Positions 7,787 to 17,780 of a DNA stretch of 38,232 bases are shown here, piece after piece (the first letter of the stretch is position 1; each line of letters opens with the position of its first letter). A program made the position numbers and the translations under genes. The notes beneath the pieces are model-generated. The model saw only the letters and a program-made list of their open reading frames with translations, was not told the origin of the DNA and did no database searches. Origin of the DNA: Clostridia bacterium (GTDB lineage: Bacteria; Bacillota; Clostridia; Christensenellales; Aristaeellaceae); the NCBI GenBank assembly GCA_030535375.1, contig JAUNJB010000008.1, positions 1-38,232 of the forward strand, given 5' to 3'.

Positions 7787-8170
7787 ATGGCTACCAGAAT
7801 TCGTGAAAAGGCGAAGGTCCGCAAGGAAAACGCGGACAAGCGTCCCCGCGCGACCGCTCGTTACGTGCGCATTTCTTCCCGCAAGGTGAAGATCGTCATC
7901 GATCTGATCCGCGGCAAGAAGGTCGACGAAGCGCTTGCGATCCTGATGTACACGCCGAAGGCCGCCGCCCCCGTGGTGGAGAAGCTGCTGCTTTCTGCGA
8001 TTGCTAACGCCGAAAACAACCTGAGCATGGACCGCGGCTCCCTGTATGTCGCGGAGGTGTTCGCCAATCCGGGCCCGACGCTCAAGCGTTACGTCGCCCG
8101 CAGCCGTGGCAGCGCTTCCCCGATGCTCAAGCGCACGAGCCACATCACCGTCGTGCTCGACCAGAAATAA
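7787..8170 (+). CDS. rplV: ribosomal protein L22 (uL22)
   Basis: L22 (127 residues) has a globular surface domain and a beta-hairpin lining the exit tunnel, the site of macrolide-resistance changes. The core [20 protein letters not shown] and the hairpin/C-terminal region [17 protein letters not shown] plus RTSHITVVL identify it. The N-terminus carries about 20 additional basic residues before the core, a common Clostridia variation. Confidence 0.97.
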   Translation: MATRIREKAKVRKENADKRPRATARYVRISSRKVKIVIDLIRGKKVDEALAILMYTPKAAAPVVEKLLLSAIANAENNLSMDRGSLYVAEVFANPGPTLKRYVARSRGSASPMLKRTSHITVVLDQK

Positions 8171-8182
8171 GGAGGTTTTCGG

Positions 8183-8905
8183 ATGGGCCAGAAAGTGAAT
8201 CCGCATGGCGCCCGCGTTGGCGTCATCAAGGATTGGAGCACCCGCTGGTATGCGGATAAGAAGAACTTCGCTGACAACCTCGTGTCCGACGCGAAGCTCC
8301 GCAAGATGATCAAGAATCTGGAGTTCACCGATGACAAGAGCAAGAAGTCGGTGCGGCTCTACGATGCCGGCGTTTCTTCCATTGATATTGAGCGCCGCTT
8401 CGACAATGACAAGGTTCGCGTGATGGTCACCCTCAATGTGGCCAAGCCGGGCATCGTCATCGGCGCCAACGGCGCGAACATCGAGAAGATCAAGGCTGCC
8501 ATCGCTAAGGAGCTCGGCGCGAACGCGCAGGTGATCCTGAATGTGCAGGAGATCAAGAACCCGGATCTCGACGCGCAGCTGGTTGCTGAGAACATCGCCG
8601 CGCAGCTGGAGAACCGCGTGTCCTTCCGCCGCGCGATGAAGAAGTGCCTGCAGAGCTCCATGCGTGCGGGCGCGAAGGGAATCAAGACCTCCGTCGCGGG
8701 CCGTCTGGGCGGCGCGGATATCGCGCGCTCCGAGGGCTACCACGAGGGCTCCATCCCGCTGCAGACCCTGCGTGCTGACATTGACTACGGCTTTGCCGAG
8801 GCGAAGACCGCTTACGGCCGCCTGGGCGTGAAGGTCTGGATCTACAAGGGCCAGGTTCTTCCCAGCGCGAAGAAAGCTCCGGCCAAGACCGAAGGAGGCA
8901 AGTAA
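8183..8905 (+). CDS. rpsC: ribosomal protein S3 (uS3)
   Basis: S3 (240 residues) is at the mRNA entry channel and contributes helicase activity. The start [20 protein letters not shown], a KH domain with [15 protein letters not shown], and the C-terminal domain with [20 protein letters not shown] are clear. The C-terminus ends in a Lys/Ala-rich tail. Spacing to rplV is 12 bases. Confidence 0.98.
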   Translation: MGQKVNPHGARVGVIKDWSTRWYADKKNFADNLVSDAKLRKMIKNLEFTDDKSKKSVRLYDAGVSSIDIERRFDNDKVRVMVTLNVAKPGIVIGANGANIEKIKAAIAKELGANAQVILNVQEIKNPDLDAQLVAENIAAQLENRVSFRRAMKKCLQSSMRAGAKGIKTSVAGRLGGADIARSEGYHEGSIPLQTLRADIDYGFAEAKTAYGRLGVKVWIYKGQVLPSAKKAPAKTEGGK

Positions 8906-8908
8906 ACC

Positions 8909-9346
8909 ATGTTGATGCCCAAGAGAGTGAAGCGCCGCCGCGTCTTCCGCGGCCGCATGAAGGGCAAGGCCCAGCGCGGCAACTTCCTGGCTTACGGCGA
9001 TTATGGCATTGTTGCCACTGAGCCGTGCTGGGTGACCGCCCGCCAGATCGAGGCCGCCCGTATCGCCCTGACCCGCTACACCAAGCGTGGCGGCCAGGTT
9101 TGGATCAAGATCTTCCCGGACAAGCCGATTACCGAGAAGCCGGCTGAGACCCGCATGGGCTCCGGCAAGGGCTCCCCGGAATACTGGGTTGCGGTTGTGA
9201 AGCCGGGCCGCGTGATCTTCGAGATCAAGGGCGTGGCCGAGGCCGATGCGCGCGAGGCGCTGCGTCTTGCCCAGCACAAGCTGCCGCTCAAGACCAAGAT
9301 CATCGCGCGTGAGACCGCGAAGACCAGCGAAGGTGGTGAAGCGTAA
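8909..9346 (+). CDS. rplP: ribosomal protein L16 (uL16)
   Basis: L16 (145 residues) organises the A-site side of the large subunit. [39 protein letters not shown], and [20 protein letters not shown] are diagnostic. The start at 8909 is 10 bases after AGGAGG (8893-8898); a second ATG at 8915 is too distant. It overlaps rpmC by one base. Confidence 0.98.
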   Translation: MLMPKRVKRRRVFRGRMKGKAQRGNFLAYGDYGIVATEPCWVTARQIEAARIALTRYTKRGGQVWIKIFPDKPITEKPAETRMGSGKGSPEYWVAVVKPGRVIFEIKGVAEADAREALRLAQHKLPLKTKIIARETAKTSEGGEA

Positions 9347-9546
9347 TGAAGAAGAATCAGTTCAGCGAGATGTCCGCTGCCGAGCTCAACGATAAGGTTG
9401 TGGAGCTGAAGAAGGAGCTCTTCAATCTGCGCTTCCAGCTGGCAACCGGCCAGCTGCAGGACACGACGGCGATCGCCAACACCAAGCGCGATATCGCCCG
9501 TGCCAAAACCGCGCTGCGCAGCCTCGAGCTCAAGGCTCAGGCGTAA
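9346..9546 (+). CDS. rpmC: ribosomal protein L29 (uL29)
   Basis: L29 (66 residues) is a two-helix protein at the tunnel exit next to L23. MSAAELNDKVVELKKELFNLRF (shortened form ELKKELFNLRFQLATGQL) and the helix ending ARAKTALRSLEL match the family. Translation is probably coupled to rplP through the shared base. Confidence 0.96.
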   Translation: MKKNQFSEMSAAELNDKVVELKKELFNLRFQLATGQLQDTTAIANTKRDIARAKTALRSLELKAQA

Positions 9547-9567
9547 CCCGGGAAAGGAGACACAACC

Positions 9568-9828
9568 ATGTCTGAAGTTAGAGGAATGCGCAAGACCCGC
9601 GTAGGCGTCGTCGTCAGCGACAAGATGGACAAGACCATCACCATCGCGGTCAAGTATCGCGTCCGCCATCCGCTGTATGGCAAGATCATGAACCGCACCA
9701 CCAAGATCAAGGCCCATGATGAGAAGAACGAGTGTGGCATCGGCGACACCGTGCGCGTCATGGAGACCCGTCCGCTTAGCCATGACAAGCGCTGGCGCCT
9801 GGTCGAGATCATCGAGAAGGCGAAGTAA
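9568..9828 (+). CDS. rpsQ: ribosomal protein S17 (uS17)
   Basis: S17 (86 residues) is an OB-fold primary 16S-binding protein. [38 protein letters not shown] and the C-terminal [21 protein letters not shown] are typical and complete. Confidence 0.97.
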   Translation: MSEVRGMRKTRVGVVVSDKMDKTITIAVKYRVRHPLYGKIMNRTTKIKAHDEKNECGIGDTVRVMETRPLSHDKRWRLVEIIEKAK

Positions 9829-9857
9829 GCCCTGTCGGATAAGGAGGAAAAAACTCA

Positions 9858-10226
9858 ATGATTCAGCCGCAAACGCGTCTTAAGGTCGCCGACAATACCG
9901 GCGCCAAGGAAATTATGTGCTTCCGCGTCATGGGCGGTTCTTTCCGCCAGACCGGCTCGGTCGGCGATATCATCATGGCTTCGGTCAAGAGCGCAACGCC
10001 CGGCGGCGTTGTGAAGAAGGGCGACGTCGTGAAGGCCGTTATCGTCCGCACGCACAAGAGCTACCGCCGCAAGGACGGTACCTACATCCGTTTTGATGAC
10101 AACGCTGCCGTTATCATCAACAACGACAAGCAGCCCAAGGGCACCCGCATCTTTGGACCGGTGGCCCGCGAGCTGCGCGAGCACGATTTCATGAAGATCG
10201 TGTCTCTGGCCCCCGAAGTTCTGTAA
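9858..10226 (+). CDS. rplN: ribosomal protein L14 (uL14)
   Basis: L14 (122 residues, the invariant bacterial length) contacts the small subunit and is the docking site of silencing factor Rsf[41 protein letters not shown] and the end [20 protein letters not shown] are nearly canonical. Confidence 0.98.
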   Translation: MIQPQTRLKVADNTGAKEIMCFRVMGGSFRQTGSVGDIIMASVKSATPGGVVKKGDVVKAVIVRTHKSYRRKDGTYIRFDDNAAVIINNDKQPKGTRIFGPVARELREHDFMKIVSLAPEVL

Positions 10227-10244
10227 GGAGGTGGCAAAAGAATT

Positions 10245-10559
10245 ATGCATATCCGTTCCAAGGATACGGTGGTCGTGATCACCGGTAAAGACAAGGGCAA
10301 GGAAGGCAAGGTTCTCACTGCCTCTCCGAAGACCGGCAAGATCGTCGTCGAAGGCGTCGCGATTGCCACCAAGCATCAGAAGCCGCGCCAGCAGGGCGTC
10401 CCGGGCGGCATCATCAAGAAGGAAGCCGCCATCGATGCCAGCAACGTCATGCTCGTGTGCCCCAAGTGCAAGAAGGGCGTGCGCATCGGCTACAGCGTGC
10501 TGGAGAACGGCACCAAGGTTCGTGTCTGCAAGAAGTGCGGCGCGAGCTTCGAAGAGTAA
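10245..10559 (+). CDS. rplX: ribosomal protein L24 (uL24), zinc-ribbon type
   Basis: L24 (104 residues) initiates large-subunit assembly. The KOW motif [16 protein letters not shown] is near the N-terminus, and [19 protein letters not shown] follows. The C-terminal part carries two CxxC pairs, CPKC (residues 72-75) and CKKC (94-97), forming a likely zinc ribbon. This C+ form is known in many bacteria but is absent from the Escherichia coli protein. Confidence 0.97.
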   Translation: MHIRSKDTVVVITGKDKGKEGKVLTASPKTGKIVVEGVAIATKHQKPRQQGVPGGIIKKEAAIDASNVMLVCPKCKKGVRIGYSVLENGTKVRVCKKCGASFEE

Positions 10560-10577
10560 GGCAGGAGGAAATCAGAA

Positions 10578-11120
10578 ATGGAAGCGCGTCTTTATAATAA
10601 GTACGTGACCGAAGTTGTTCCTGCCCTTCAGCAGAAGTTCGGTTACAAGAATGTGAACCAGATTCCCAAGATCGACAAGGTCGTCATCAACATGGGCCTG
10701 GGCGATTGCAAGGACAATCCCAAGGCGCTTGAGGCCGCGGTCAAGGAGCTGGAAGCCATTGCCGGCCAGAAGGCCATCACCACCAAGGCCAAGAAGTCCA
10801 TCGCAAACTTCAAGCTGCGCGAGGGCATGAACATCGGCGCCAAGGTGACCCTCCGCGGCGAGCGGATGTACGAGTTCGTCGACAAGCTGATGAACATCGC
10901 TCTCCCGCGCGTCCGTGACTTCCACGGCGTGTCCGACAAGGCCTTTGACGGCCGCGGCAATTACGCCCTGGGCATTCGCGAGCAGCTCCTCTTCCCCGAA
11001 ATCGATTATGACAAGGTGGAGAAGGTTCGCGGCATGGAAATGATCTTCGTGACCACGGCGCACACCGACGAGGAGTGCAAAGAGCTCCTTCGCCTGATGG
11101 GCATGCCGTTTGCGAAGTAA
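10578..11120 (+). CDS. rplE: ribosomal protein L5 (uL5)
   Basis: L5 (180 residues) binds 5S rRNA and forms an intersubunit bridge. [20 protein letters not shown], the segment [37 protein letters not shown], and [20 protein letters not shown] are the family blocks and are all present. Confidence 0.98.
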   Translation: MEARLYNKYVTEVVPALQQKFGYKNVNQIPKIDKVVINMGLGDCKDNPKALEAAVKELEAIAGQKAITTKAKKSIANFKLREGMNIGAKVTLRGERMYEFVDKLMNIALPRVRDFHGVSDKAFDGRGNYALGIREQLLFPEIDYDKVEKVRGMEMIFVTTAHTDEECKELLRLMGMPFAK

Positions 11121-11134
11121 GGAGGAGGACAAAC

Positions 11135-11320
11135 ATGGCTAAGACCAGTATGATCAACAAGCAGCAGAAGGAGCCGAAGTTCTCTACTCGCGCTTACACC
11201 CGCTGCCGCCTGTGCGGCCGTCCGCACTCCGTGCTTCGCAAGTACGGCGTCTGCCGCATTTGTTTCCGCGAACTGGCGTACAAGGGACAGATTCCCGGTG
11301 TCCGCAAGGCCAGCTGGTAA
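11135..11320 (+). CDS. rpsN: ribosomal protein S14, zinc-binding type (uS14)
   Basis: This is the short 61-residue S14 with a zinc knuckle, CRLC and CRIC separated by 12 residues ([17 protein letters not shown] then [11 protein letters not shown]), ending KASW as in Bacillus type-Z S14. The ATG at 11135 follows AGGAGG (11120-11128 region, GGAGGAGG); any upstream start would run into rplE. Confidence 0.98.
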   Translation: MAKTSMINKQQKEPKFSTRAYTRCRLCGRPHSVLRKYGVCRICFRELAYKGQIPGVRKASW

Positions 11321-11332
11321 GGAGGGACTGAA

Positions 11333-11731
11333 ATGCTCGTTAACGATCCCATTGCAGATATGCTCACCCGCATCCGCAATGCTCAAATCGCCAAGCATGA
11401 TACCGTGGTGATTCCGGCTTCCAACATGAAGAAGTCCATCGCCAAGATCCTGCTCGACGAAGGCTACATCAAGAGCGTCGACATGATCGACGACGGCCTC
11501 TCCGGCCAGATCAAGATTGGCCTGAAGTACACCGATAAGAAGCAGAGCGTCATTGTTGGCCTCAAGCGCATCAGCAAGCCGGGCCTGCGCGTCTACGCGC
11601 AGTGCGAGGATCTGCCGAAGGTGCTCGGTGGCCTGGGCATCGCGATCGTCTCCACGTCCAAGGGCGTGATGACCGATAAGCAGGCCCGCGCGGCCAAGGT
11701 CGGCGGCGAAGTGCTCGCCTACATCTGGTAA
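11333..11731 (+). CDS. rpsH: ribosomal protein S8 (uS8)
   Basis: S8 (132 residues) binds helix 21 of 16S rRNA and in Escherichia coli represses the spc operon. [44 protein letters not shown] and the C-terminal [20 protein letters not shown] region identify it. Confidence 0.98.
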   Translation: MLVNDPIADMLTRIRNAQIAKHDTVVIPASNMKKSIAKILLDEGYIKSVDMIDDGLSGQIKIGLKYTDKKQSVIVGLKRISKPGLRVYAQCEDLPKVLGGLGIAIVSTSKGVMTDKQARAAKVGGEVLAYIW

Positions 11732-11760
11732 TCGACGACGCTGAAACGGAGGTAGAAACA

Positions 11761-12303
11761 ATGTCTCGAATCGGAAGACATCCGATCGCAATCCCGGCTG
11801 GCGTCACGGTCACCATCTCCGATGACAACCTCGTCACCGTGAAGGGCCCGAAGGGTACGCTGACCCAGGAGGTCAATAAGAACATCACCGTCAAGCAGGA
11901 GGGCAGCGAGATTTACGTCACCCGCCCGAATGACGAGAAGCAGAACCGCGCTTTCCACGGCCTGTACCGCGCGCTGATCGCCAACATGGTGACCGGCGTG
12001 ACCACCGGCTTCAAGAAGACGCTGAATCTGGTTGGCACCGGCTACCGCGCCGACGCCAAGGGCGACACCCTCAACATCACCATCGGCTACAGCCATCCGG
12101 TGATCATGAAGGCCCCGGCGAACATCACCTTCGCCACGCCGAACCAGACGACCATTGAGGTCACCGGTATCGACAAGCAGCAGGTGGGCAATATCGCTGC
12201 CGACATCCGTGCGGTCCGCAAGCCGGAGCCGTATCACGGAAAGGGCATCCGCTATGCGGATGAGGTTGTCCGTCAAAAGGAAGGCAAGACTGGTAAGAAG
12301 TAA
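11761..12303 (+). CDS. rplF: ribosomal protein L6 (uL6)
   Basis: L6 (180 residues) lies near the factor-binding site and consists of two similar domains. [36 protein letters not shown] and the C-terminal signature [20 protein letters not shown] are intact. Confidence 0.98.
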   Translation: MSRIGRHPIAIPAGVTVTISDDNLVTVKGPKGTLTQEVNKNITVKQEGSEIYVTRPNDEKQNRAFHGLYRALIANMVTGVTTGFKKTLNLVGTGYRADAKGDTLNITIGYSHPVIMKAPANITFATPNQTTIEVTGIDKQQVGNIAADIRAVRKPEPYHGKGIRYADEVVRQKEGKTGKK

Positions 12304-12321
12304 GAAAGGGAGTGAGCGCTA

Positions 12322-12690
12322 ATGTTCACCAAACGTGATCGTAATGAGATCCGTGTGATCCGTCATGAGCGTGTGCGTAAGAAGATCAGCGGCACGCCCG
12401 AAATGCCGCGTCTGAGCGTCTATCGCAGCCTCAACCACATCTATGTGCAGGTGATCGACGACACCGTCGGCAAGACCCTGGTCTCCTGCTCTACCCTCGA
12501 TCCGGCGATCAAGGGCCAGCTTTCTGAGCTGGATAAGAAGGGCGCGAGCAAGCTCGTGGGCAAGACCGTTGCCGAGCGCGCTCTGCAGGCCGGCATCAAG
12601 CAGGTCGTCTTCGACCGCGGCGGCTATGTCTACACTGGCCGCGTGGCGGAGGTCGCCGCAGGCGCCCGTGAAGCGGGCCTCGACTTCTGA
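12322..12690 (+). CDS. rplR: ribosomal protein L18 (uL18)
   Basis: L18 (122 residues) binds 5S rRNA with L5. The basic N-terminus [34 protein letters not shown] and the C-terminal block [20 protein letters not shown] match the family. Confidence 0.97.
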   Translation: MFTKRDRNEIRVIRHERVRKKISGTPEMPRLSVYRSLNHIYVQVIDDTVGKTLVSCSTLDPAIKGQLSELDKKGASKLVGKTVAERALQAGIKQVVFDRGGYVYTGRVAEVAAGAREAGLDF

Positions 12691-12709
12691 TCAAGGGAGG
12701 ATACGAAGA

Positions 12710-13267
12710 ATGCCTCAGGATATGGAAAAGAAACCGCAGGAGCGCGGCGAGCGCCGCGAGCGCGGTCCGCGCCGCGATCGCCGTCCGGAGAGCGAATTCC
12801 AGGAGAAGATGGTTGCCATCAACCGCGTTTCCAAGACCGTCAAGGGCGGCCGCAACATGCGCTTCGCTGCCCTGGTCGTCATCGGAGACGGCAAGGGCCG
12901 TGTCGGCTGCGGCATCGGCAAGGCGACTGAAATCCCGGAGGCCGCCCGCAAGGCGACCGAGGACGCCAAGAAGCATCTCGTGCACGTGAGCATGAAGGGC
13001 ACCTCCATCCCGCACGAAGCGGTCGGCCGCTTCGGCACGGGCGAGATCGTGCTGCTTCCGGCTCCGGAAGGTACCGGCGTTATCGCCGGCGGCCCGGCAC
13101 GTGCGGTGCTCGAGCTGTGCGGTGTCAAGGACATTCGTACCAAGAGCTACGGCACCAACAACCCGATTAACATGGTGAAGGCGACCATCGAGGGTCTGGC
13201 TTCCCTGCGCACGGCCGAGGAAGTGGCCAAGATGCGCGGCAAGACCGTCGAAGAGCTGCTCGGCTGA
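12710..13267 (+). CDS. rpsE: ribosomal protein S5 (uS5)
   Basis: S5 (185 residues from this start) helps decoding fidelity and mRNA unwinding. The core [20 protein letters not shown], with the spectinomycin-site loop, and [20 protein letters not shown] followed by [12 protein letters not shown] are present. The first 30 residues form an Arg/Glu-rich extension ([15 protein letters not shown]), longer than in Bacillus. The ATG at 12710 follows GGGAGG with 9 bases between. Confidence 0.97.
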   Translation: MPQDMEKKPQERGERRERGPRRDRRPESEFQEKMVAINRVSKTVKGGRNMRFAALVVIGDGKGRVGCGIGKATEIPEAARKATEDAKKHLVHVSMKGTSIPHEAVGRFGTGEIVLLPAPEGTGVIAGGPARAVLELCGVKDIRTKSYGTNNPINMVKATIEGLASLRTAEEVAKMRGKTVEELLG

Positions 13268-13284
13268 GAAGGAGGAAAGAGACT

Positions 13285-13467
13285 ATGAAATTGCAGGTTA
13301 CGCTTGTGAAGTCTCCCGTCTCCAGCAAGCCCAACCACATCAAAATTGTGAAGGCGCTGGGCCTGCACAAGATCCGCTCCACCAAGGTGTTTGAGGATAC
13401 GCCGTCCATCCGCGGCATGATCTTCAAGGTCAAGCATCTGGTGTCTGTGGTCGAAATCAGCGACTAA
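13285..13467 (+). CDS. rpmD: ribosomal protein L30 (uL30)
   Basis: L30 is a 60-residue beta-alpha-beta protein of the large subunit. LQVTLVKSPVSSKPNHIKIV, LGLHKIRSTKVFEDTPSIRG and the tail FKVKHLVSVVEI are the standard bacterial short form. Confidence 0.97.
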   Translation: MKLQVTLVKSPVSSKPNHIKIVKALGLHKIRSTKVFEDTPSIRGMIFKVKHLVSVVEISD

Positions 13468-13479
13468 GGAGGATTCACC

Positions 13480-13920
13480 ATGAAGCTGAATGAGCTGAAG
13501 CCCGCTGTGGGCTCCACGACTGCGCCGCGCCGTCTCGGCCGCGGCGTCGGCTCCGGCCTGGGCAAGACGTCCGGCAAGGGCCACAAGGGCGCCAAGGCCC
13601 GCAGCGGCGGCGGCAAGCGCCCGGGATTTGAGGGCGGCCAGATGCCCCTGGTCCGTCAGCTGCCCAAGCGCGGATTCAAGAATATCTTTGCTAAGGAATA
13701 TGCGACCGTGAATGTCGGCGACCTTGAAGTCTTCGAGAACGGCACCGAAGTCACCGCGGCCCTGCTGATGGAGAAGAGGATCATCCGCAAGGAGCTGGAT
13801 GGCCTCAAGGTCCTGGGCGGCGGTGAGCTGACCAAGAAGCTGACGGTGAAGGCCGTTAAGTTCACCGGTTCTGCGAAGGAGAAGATCGAGGCGCTCGGCG
13901 GAACTGCTGAGGTGATCTGA
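13480..13920 (+). CDS. rplO: ribosomal protein L15 (uL15)
   Basis: L15 (146 residues) is a late-assembly protein with a long Gly/Arg-rich N-terminal extension, here [20 protein letters not shown] and [19 protein letters not shown]. The C-terminal domain ends [20 protein letters not shown]. The stop codon lies one base before secY, so the two are translationally linked. Confidence 0.97.
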   Translation: MKLNELKPAVGSTTAPRRLGRGVGSGLGKTSGKGHKGAKARSGGGKRPGFEGGQMPLVRQLPKRGFKNIFAKEYATVNVGDLEVFENGTEVTAALLMEKRIIRKELDGLKVLGGGELTKKLTVKAVKFTGSAKEKIEALGGTAEVI

Positions 13921-13921
13921 T

Positions 13922-15166
13922 ATGCTGGAAAAGATGCAGAATGCCTGGCGCATTCCTGAGCTCCGCAAGAAGATCCTCTACACCTTCGGCATGCTGCTGG
14001 TCTACCGCCTGCTGTGCGTGATCCCGGTTCCGGGCATCAACATCTCAGAGGTGGCCAACGCCGTATCGCAGTATTCCATCCTGGACTTCATGAACATGAT
14101 GACCGGCGGTTCCTTCCAGAACATGAGCATCATGGCCATGGGTATCACCCCGTACATCAACTCCAGCATCATTCTTCAGCTGCTGACCGTGGCGATTCCT
14201 TCGCTCGAGAAGCTGGCGAAGGAGGGCCCGGAGGGCCGCAAGAAGATCAACGAGTGGACGCGCTACCTGACCGTCGTTCTGGCGTTCGTGCAGGCGGTTG
14301 GCCTGGTCTTCGCGATGCGCGCCAACTCTTACGGCGGCATCTGGTATCTGGTGATCGGTATTTCCATGGCGGCCGGCACCTCGCTGGCGATGTGGATCGG
14401 TGAGCGCATCACCGAGAACGGCATCGGCAACGGCATCTCGCTGCTGATCATGGCCGGCATCGTATCCAATATGTTCAACTGGGGCCGTCAGGCGGTCGTC
14501 GGCATGGTCGCGGGCACGGTGAGCCCCATCGCGGTCATCGTGATCGTGATCGCTCTGCTGGCGATGATCGTGGCGATCACCTATGTGGACATGGGCGAGC
14601 GCCGCATCCCGGTTCAGTATGCGAAGCGTGTGGTGGGCCGCAAGATGTATGGCGGCCAGTCCACCCACATCCCGATGAAGATTAACTCCACCGGCGTGAT
14701 GCCGCTGATCTTCGGATTCGCGATTCTGCAGTTCCCTGCTACGATCTTCGCGTTCTTCCCGACGAGCGGCGTGAACCTGTGGTGGAGCGGCTTCCAGTCC
14801 GGCGTTTGGTATCAGCTGGTGCTGGCGCTGCTGATCATCGCTTTCACCTACTTCTACACCAGCATCACGTTCAATCCGATTGACATCAGCAAGAACATGC
14901 AGCAGAATGGCGGCATCATCCCGGGCATTCGTCAGGGCCGTGCCACCAGCGATTACCTCGCTAAGGTTTCCAGCCGTCTGACGCTGTTCAGCGCGCTGTT
15001 CCTCGCCGTGTTGGCGACGATCCCGACCATGCTGACCCGGATCTTCGGCATCAGCGCGCCATTTGGCGCGAGCTCTGTGCTGATCGCGGTTTCCGTCGGC
15101 ATCGAGACGATCCGTCAGATCGAGGCGCAGATGGTCATGCGTCACCACAAAGGCTTCCTGGGTTAA
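13922..15166 (+). CDS. secY: protein translocase subunit SecY
   Basis: SecY is the channel of the general secretion pathway in the cytoplasmic membrane. The 414-residue protein has the ten expected hydrophobic segments. Diagnostic parts are RIPELRKKILYTFGML at the N-terminus, the plug-region GGSFQNMSIMAMGITPYINS, GERITENGIGNGISLLI, the ribosome-binding loop RRIPVQYAKRVVGRKMYGGQ, and NPIDISKNMQQNGGIIPGIR. It is slightly shorter than the usual 425-440 residues, mainly at loops and termini. It is the only membrane protein in this block. Confidence 0.98.
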   Translation: MLEKMQNAWRIPELRKKILYTFGMLLVYRLLCVIPVPGINISEVANAVSQYSILDFMNMMTGGSFQNMSIMAMGITPYINSSIILQLLTVAIPSLEKLAKEGPEGRKKINEWTRYLTVVLAFVQAVGLVFAMRANSYGGIWYLVIGISMAAGTSLAMWIGERITENGIGNGISLLIMAGIVSNMFNWGRQAVVGMVAGTVSPIAVIVIVIALLAMIVAITYVDMGERRIPVQYAKRVVGRKMYGGQSTHIPMKINSTGVMPLIFGFAILQFPATIFAFFPTSGVNLWWSGFQSGVWYQLVLALLIIAFTYFYTSITFNPIDISKNMQQNGGIIPGIRQGRATSDYLAKVSSRLTLFSALFLAVLATIPTMLTRIFGISAPFGASSVLIAVSVGIETIRQIEAQMVMRHHKGFLG

Positions 15167-15193
15167 ATGCTCCTGTAAGCGTGAGGTGTTCAC

Positions 15194-15823
15194 ATGAATG
15201 TGATTTTTCTCGGCCCGCCCGGTGCGGGCAAGGGAACCCAGGCCGTTCGCGTGTGCGAACGGCTGGGTATTCCCCAGATTTCTACCGGCGATATTCTTCG
15301 CCGCGCCATGAAAGAAGGGACGCCGACCGGTCTGGCTGCCAAGTCCTATGTGGACAAGGGCGAGCTTGTGCCGGACTCCGTCGTGATCGACATCGTGCGC
15401 GAGCGATTGGCTCAGCCGGACTGCCAGAACGGCTACGTGCTTGACGGTTTCCCGCGCACGGTGCCGCAGGCGCAGGCGCTGGGCGAGTTTGCCAGCATTG
15501 ACGCGGTGGTCAATATTGAGGTCAGCGATGAGAAGCTGACCGCGCGCCTCTCCGGGCGCCGGGTATGCCTCTCCTGCGGCGGCACCTACCATGTCAGCAC
15601 GCTGAACGGCGCGACGGCATGCGAAAAGTGCGGCGCAGAGCTGATCCAGCGCAAGGATGACAAGGCGGAGACGGTGCTCAGCCGTCTTGCCGTGTATCAC
15701 GCGCAGACCGCTCCGCTCATCGACTATTATGCGCAGCGCGGTCTGCTCAAGACGGTCGACGGCGCGCAGCCGATGGATGCGTGCACAGCCGCGATTCTTG
15801 AAGCGCTGGGTGAGGCGAAATGA
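15194..15823 (+). CDS. adk: adenylate kinase
   Basis: Adenylate kinase (209 residues) converts ATP and AMP to two ADP. The P-loop is GPPGAGKGT (residues 7-15), followed by ISTGDILRRAM for AMP binding and VLDGFPRT. The lid holds four cysteines in two CxxC pairs (CLSC and CEKC), the zinc-binding lid typical of Gram-positive enzymes, then QRKDDKAETVLSRL with catalytic arginines. Its stop overlaps map by four bases (ATGA). Confidence 0.97.
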   Translation: MNVIFLGPPGAGKGTQAVRVCERLGIPQISTGDILRRAMKEGTPTGLAAKSYVDKGELVPDSVVIDIVRERLAQPDCQNGYVLDGFPRTVPQAQALGEFASIDAVVNIEVSDEKLTARLSGRRVCLSCGGTYHVSTLNGATACEKCGAELIQRKDDKAETVLSRLAVYHAQTAPLIDYYAQRGLLKTVDGAQPMDACTAAILEALGEAK

Positions 15824-16593
15824 TCACGATCAAAAACTCCGCCCAGATCGCGAAAATGCGTGAGGCCGGCGCGCTCCTGCACGACGTGCTCACGCAGCTG
15901 AAAGGGAAGATCGAACCCGGGATCACCACGAAAGAGCTTGACCGCTTTGCGGAAAAGCTCATTCGTGCGCACGGGGCTGTTCCTTCCTTCCTGAACTATG
16001 AAGGGTATCCTGCCTCGATCTGTACGTCGGTGGACAGCCAGGTCGTGCACGGCATCCCGTCCAATCAAACTGTGCTTCGCGAGGGTCAGATCGTGTCCAT
16101 CGACGCGGGCGTGATCCTTGACGGATGGCAGTCCGACAGCGCGCTGACCGTGCCCGTCGGGCGGATTTCCGAGGAGGCGCAGCGGCTGATCGATGTGACG
16201 GAGCAGAGCTTCTTTGCCGCACTTGAAGTAGCGCGGGAAGGAAATCGCATCAGCGACATCGGTCACGCGGTGCAGCAATACGTCGAGTCGCGCAGCTTTT
16301 CCACGGTGCGCGCGCTCTGCGGGCATGGCATCGGACGGGAGATGCACGAAGATCCCAGCGTGCCGAACTACGGCATCCCTGGGCATGGCGTGCGGCTCCG
16401 CCGCGGCATGACCATCTGCATTGAGCCGATGATTGCCGCGGGCGACTACCACGTCAAGACGCTTTCGGACGGCTGGACGGTGGTGACCACCGATGGCAGC
16501 CTTTGCTCACACTATGAACACACCATCGCCATCACCGACGGTGAGCCGGAGCTGCTTTCGCTGCCCGGATACCATAAGGAGGAGAAGCGATGA
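15820..16593 (+). CDS. map: methionine aminopeptidase, type I
   Basis: This 257-residue enzyme removes the initiator methionine. The metal ligands can be seen: Asp in SIDAGVILDGWQSDSA (two Asp), His in CGHGIGREMHEDPSVPNY, Glu in TICIEPMI, and Glu in the C-terminal HYEHTIAIT. The substrate His lies in QVVHGIPS. It overlaps both adk and the following KOW gene by four bases, a tightly coupled group. Confidence 0.97.
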   Translation: MITIKNSAQIAKMREAGALLHDVLTQLKGKIEPGITTKELDRFAEKLIRAHGAVPSFLNYEGYPASICTSVDSQVVHGIPSNQTVLREGQIVSIDAGVILDGWQSDSALTVPVGRISEEAQRLIDVTEQSFFAALEVAREGNRISDIGHAVQQYVESRSFSTVRALCGHGIGREMHEDPSVPNYGIPGHGVRLRRGMTICIEPMIAAGDYHVKTLSDGWTVVTTDGSLCSHYEHTIAITDGEPELLSLPGYHKEEKR

Positions 16594-16892
16594 GCTCGTT
16601 CCCCATGGAGGTGGGCCGTGTGGTCTTCTCCCGTGCCGGACGCGACCAGGGACATTATTTCGTGGTCGTGGCGGTGCTCGACGAGGATCATGTGGCGATC
16701 GCAAACGGTTGTCAGCGTAAGGTGGACAATCCCAAGAAGAAGAAGATCAAGCATCTGGTGGCAAAGCCCGAAATTCTTGAGGAAATCCGGGAGAAAATTT
16801 TTGCAAAAAAGAGGATTTTTGACTCTGAGGTGCGAAATAAACTAGATGCTATCGGCTATCAAGAGGCTTTGTTGCCGCGTAAGGAGGGTTAA
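16590..16892 (+). CDS. KOW-domain RNA-binding protein (L14e/L6e-like)
   Basis: This small basic protein (100 residues) has an N-terminal KOW-like beta domain ([20 protein letters not shown]) resembling archaeal/eukaryotic L14e. A Lys-rich stretch follows ([13 protein letters not shown]). Equivalents occupy the same place between map and infA in many Firmicutes (YbzG in Bacillus subtilis); their function is not firmly known. The start overlaps map by four bases and its stop lies two bases before the infA start. Confidence 0.88.
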   Translation: MSSFPMEVGRVVFSRAGRDQGHYFVVVAVLDEDHVAIANGCQRKVDNPKKKKIKHLVAKPEILEEIREKIFAKKRIFDSEVRNKLDAIGYQEALLPRKEG

Positions 16893-16894
16893 CG

Positions 16895-17116
16895 TTGCCC
16901 AAGAGCGACAATATCGAGGTTGAAGGCGTCGTCGTCGAGGCACTGCCGAACGCGAACTTCCGCGTGGAGGTGGCCGGCGGGCATAAAGTCATGGCTCAGA
17001 TCTCCGGCAAGATCCGTATGAATTTCATCCGCATCTATCCGGGCGATAAGGTCAAAGTCGAAATTTCTCCCTATGATCTGACCAGGGGACGCATTACCTG
17101 GCGCAGCAAGGGTTGA
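16895..17116 (+). CDS. infA: translation initiation factor IF-1
   Basis: IF-1 (73 residues, OB-fold) occupies the A site during initiation. [40 protein letters not shown], and [20 protein letters not shown] are canonical. The start is TTG at 16895, 6-7 bases after AAGGAGGG (16881-16888); no ATG is available, so initiation of this factor itself uses a rare codon. Confidence 0.97.
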   Translation: MPKSDNIEVEGVVVEALPNANFRVEVAGGHKVMAQISGKIRMNFIRIYPGDKVKVEISPYDLTRGRITWRSKG

Positions 17117-17144
17117 GAAAACAAATTCGAGGAGGAACGGACAA

Positions 17145-17258
17145 ATGAAGGTTAGACCGTCTGTCAAGCCTATCTGCGAGAAGTGCAAGATCATCAAGCG
17201 CAAGGGCCGCATCATGGTCATCTGCGAGAATCCCAAGCACAAGCAGAAGCAGGGCTGA
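17145..17258 (+). CDS. rpmJ: ribosomal protein L36 (bL36), zinc type
   Basis: This 37-residue protein is complete: [20 protein letters not shown], then [17 protein letters not shown]. The zinc ligands are Cys-x2-Cys, Cys and His, the C+ form. GGAGG precedes the ATG at 17145 by 9 bases. It sits in the usual place between infA and rpsM. Confidence 0.97.
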   Translation: MKVRPSVKPICEKCKIIKRKGRIMVICENPKHKQKQG

Positions 17259-17295
17259 TTCGCTTTTTTGACAGGAAGGATCGCTTGGGCGGCTG

Positions 17296-17314
17296 CACAG
17301 GCACTGCGCCTGTG
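17296..17314 (+). promoter_or_regulatory. hairpin in the rpmJ-rpsM spacer
   Basis: Bases 17296-17302 pair perfectly with 17308-17314 (7 bp, 5-base loop) within the 129-base spacer. There is no T-run after it. It may be an mRNA-stabilising or processing stem at the spc/alpha boundary. Confidence 0.4.
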
Positions 17315-17387
17315 AACCATGCGGCTTTTCATAGAAAAATCAAGCAGAACACCGTACTTACGGAGTAGAGTATCTGGAGGTAAAAGA

Positions 17388-17765
17388 ATGGCACGTATTT
17401 CTGGCGTTGACCTGCCTCGCGAGAAGCGGGTCGAAATCGGACTGACGTATATCTTCGGCATCGGCCTGAAGACCTCGCAGCAGATCCTGGCCGCGACGGG
17501 CGTGAATCCCGACACCCGCGTGAAGGATCTCACCGAGCAGGACGTCAACAAGATCCGTGAATATATTGAGCACCACCTGAAGGTCGAGGGCGATCTGCGC
17601 CGTGATGTCGGCCTGGACATCAAGCGCCTGATGGAAATCGGCTGCTACCGCGGCGTTCGCCACCGCAAGGGCCTCCCGGTCCGCGGCCAGAACACCAAGC
17701 AGAACGCCCGCACCCGCAAGGGCCCCAAGAAGACCATCGCCGGCAAGAAGAAGGCAACCAGATAA
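17388..17765 (+). CDS. rpsM: ribosomal protein S13 (uS13)
   Basis: S13 (125 residues) contacts the P-site tRNA and the large subunit. [38 protein letters not shown], and the basic end [20 protein letters not shown] plus [14 protein letters not shown] are typical. The ATG at 17388 follows CTGGAGG with 7 bases. Confidence 0.98.
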   Translation: MARISGVDLPREKRVEIGLTYIFGIGLKTSQQILAATGVNPDTRVKDLTEQDVNKIREYIEHHLKVEGDLRRDVGLDIKRLMEIGCYRGVRHRKGLPVRGQNTKQNARTRKGPKKTIAGKKKATR

Positions 17766-17780
17766 GAGGAGTGATTGACA

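Noticed and set aside
13922-15166. Truncation of SecY
   Set aside because: At 414 residues it is short, but all ten membrane segments and both termini are recognisable.
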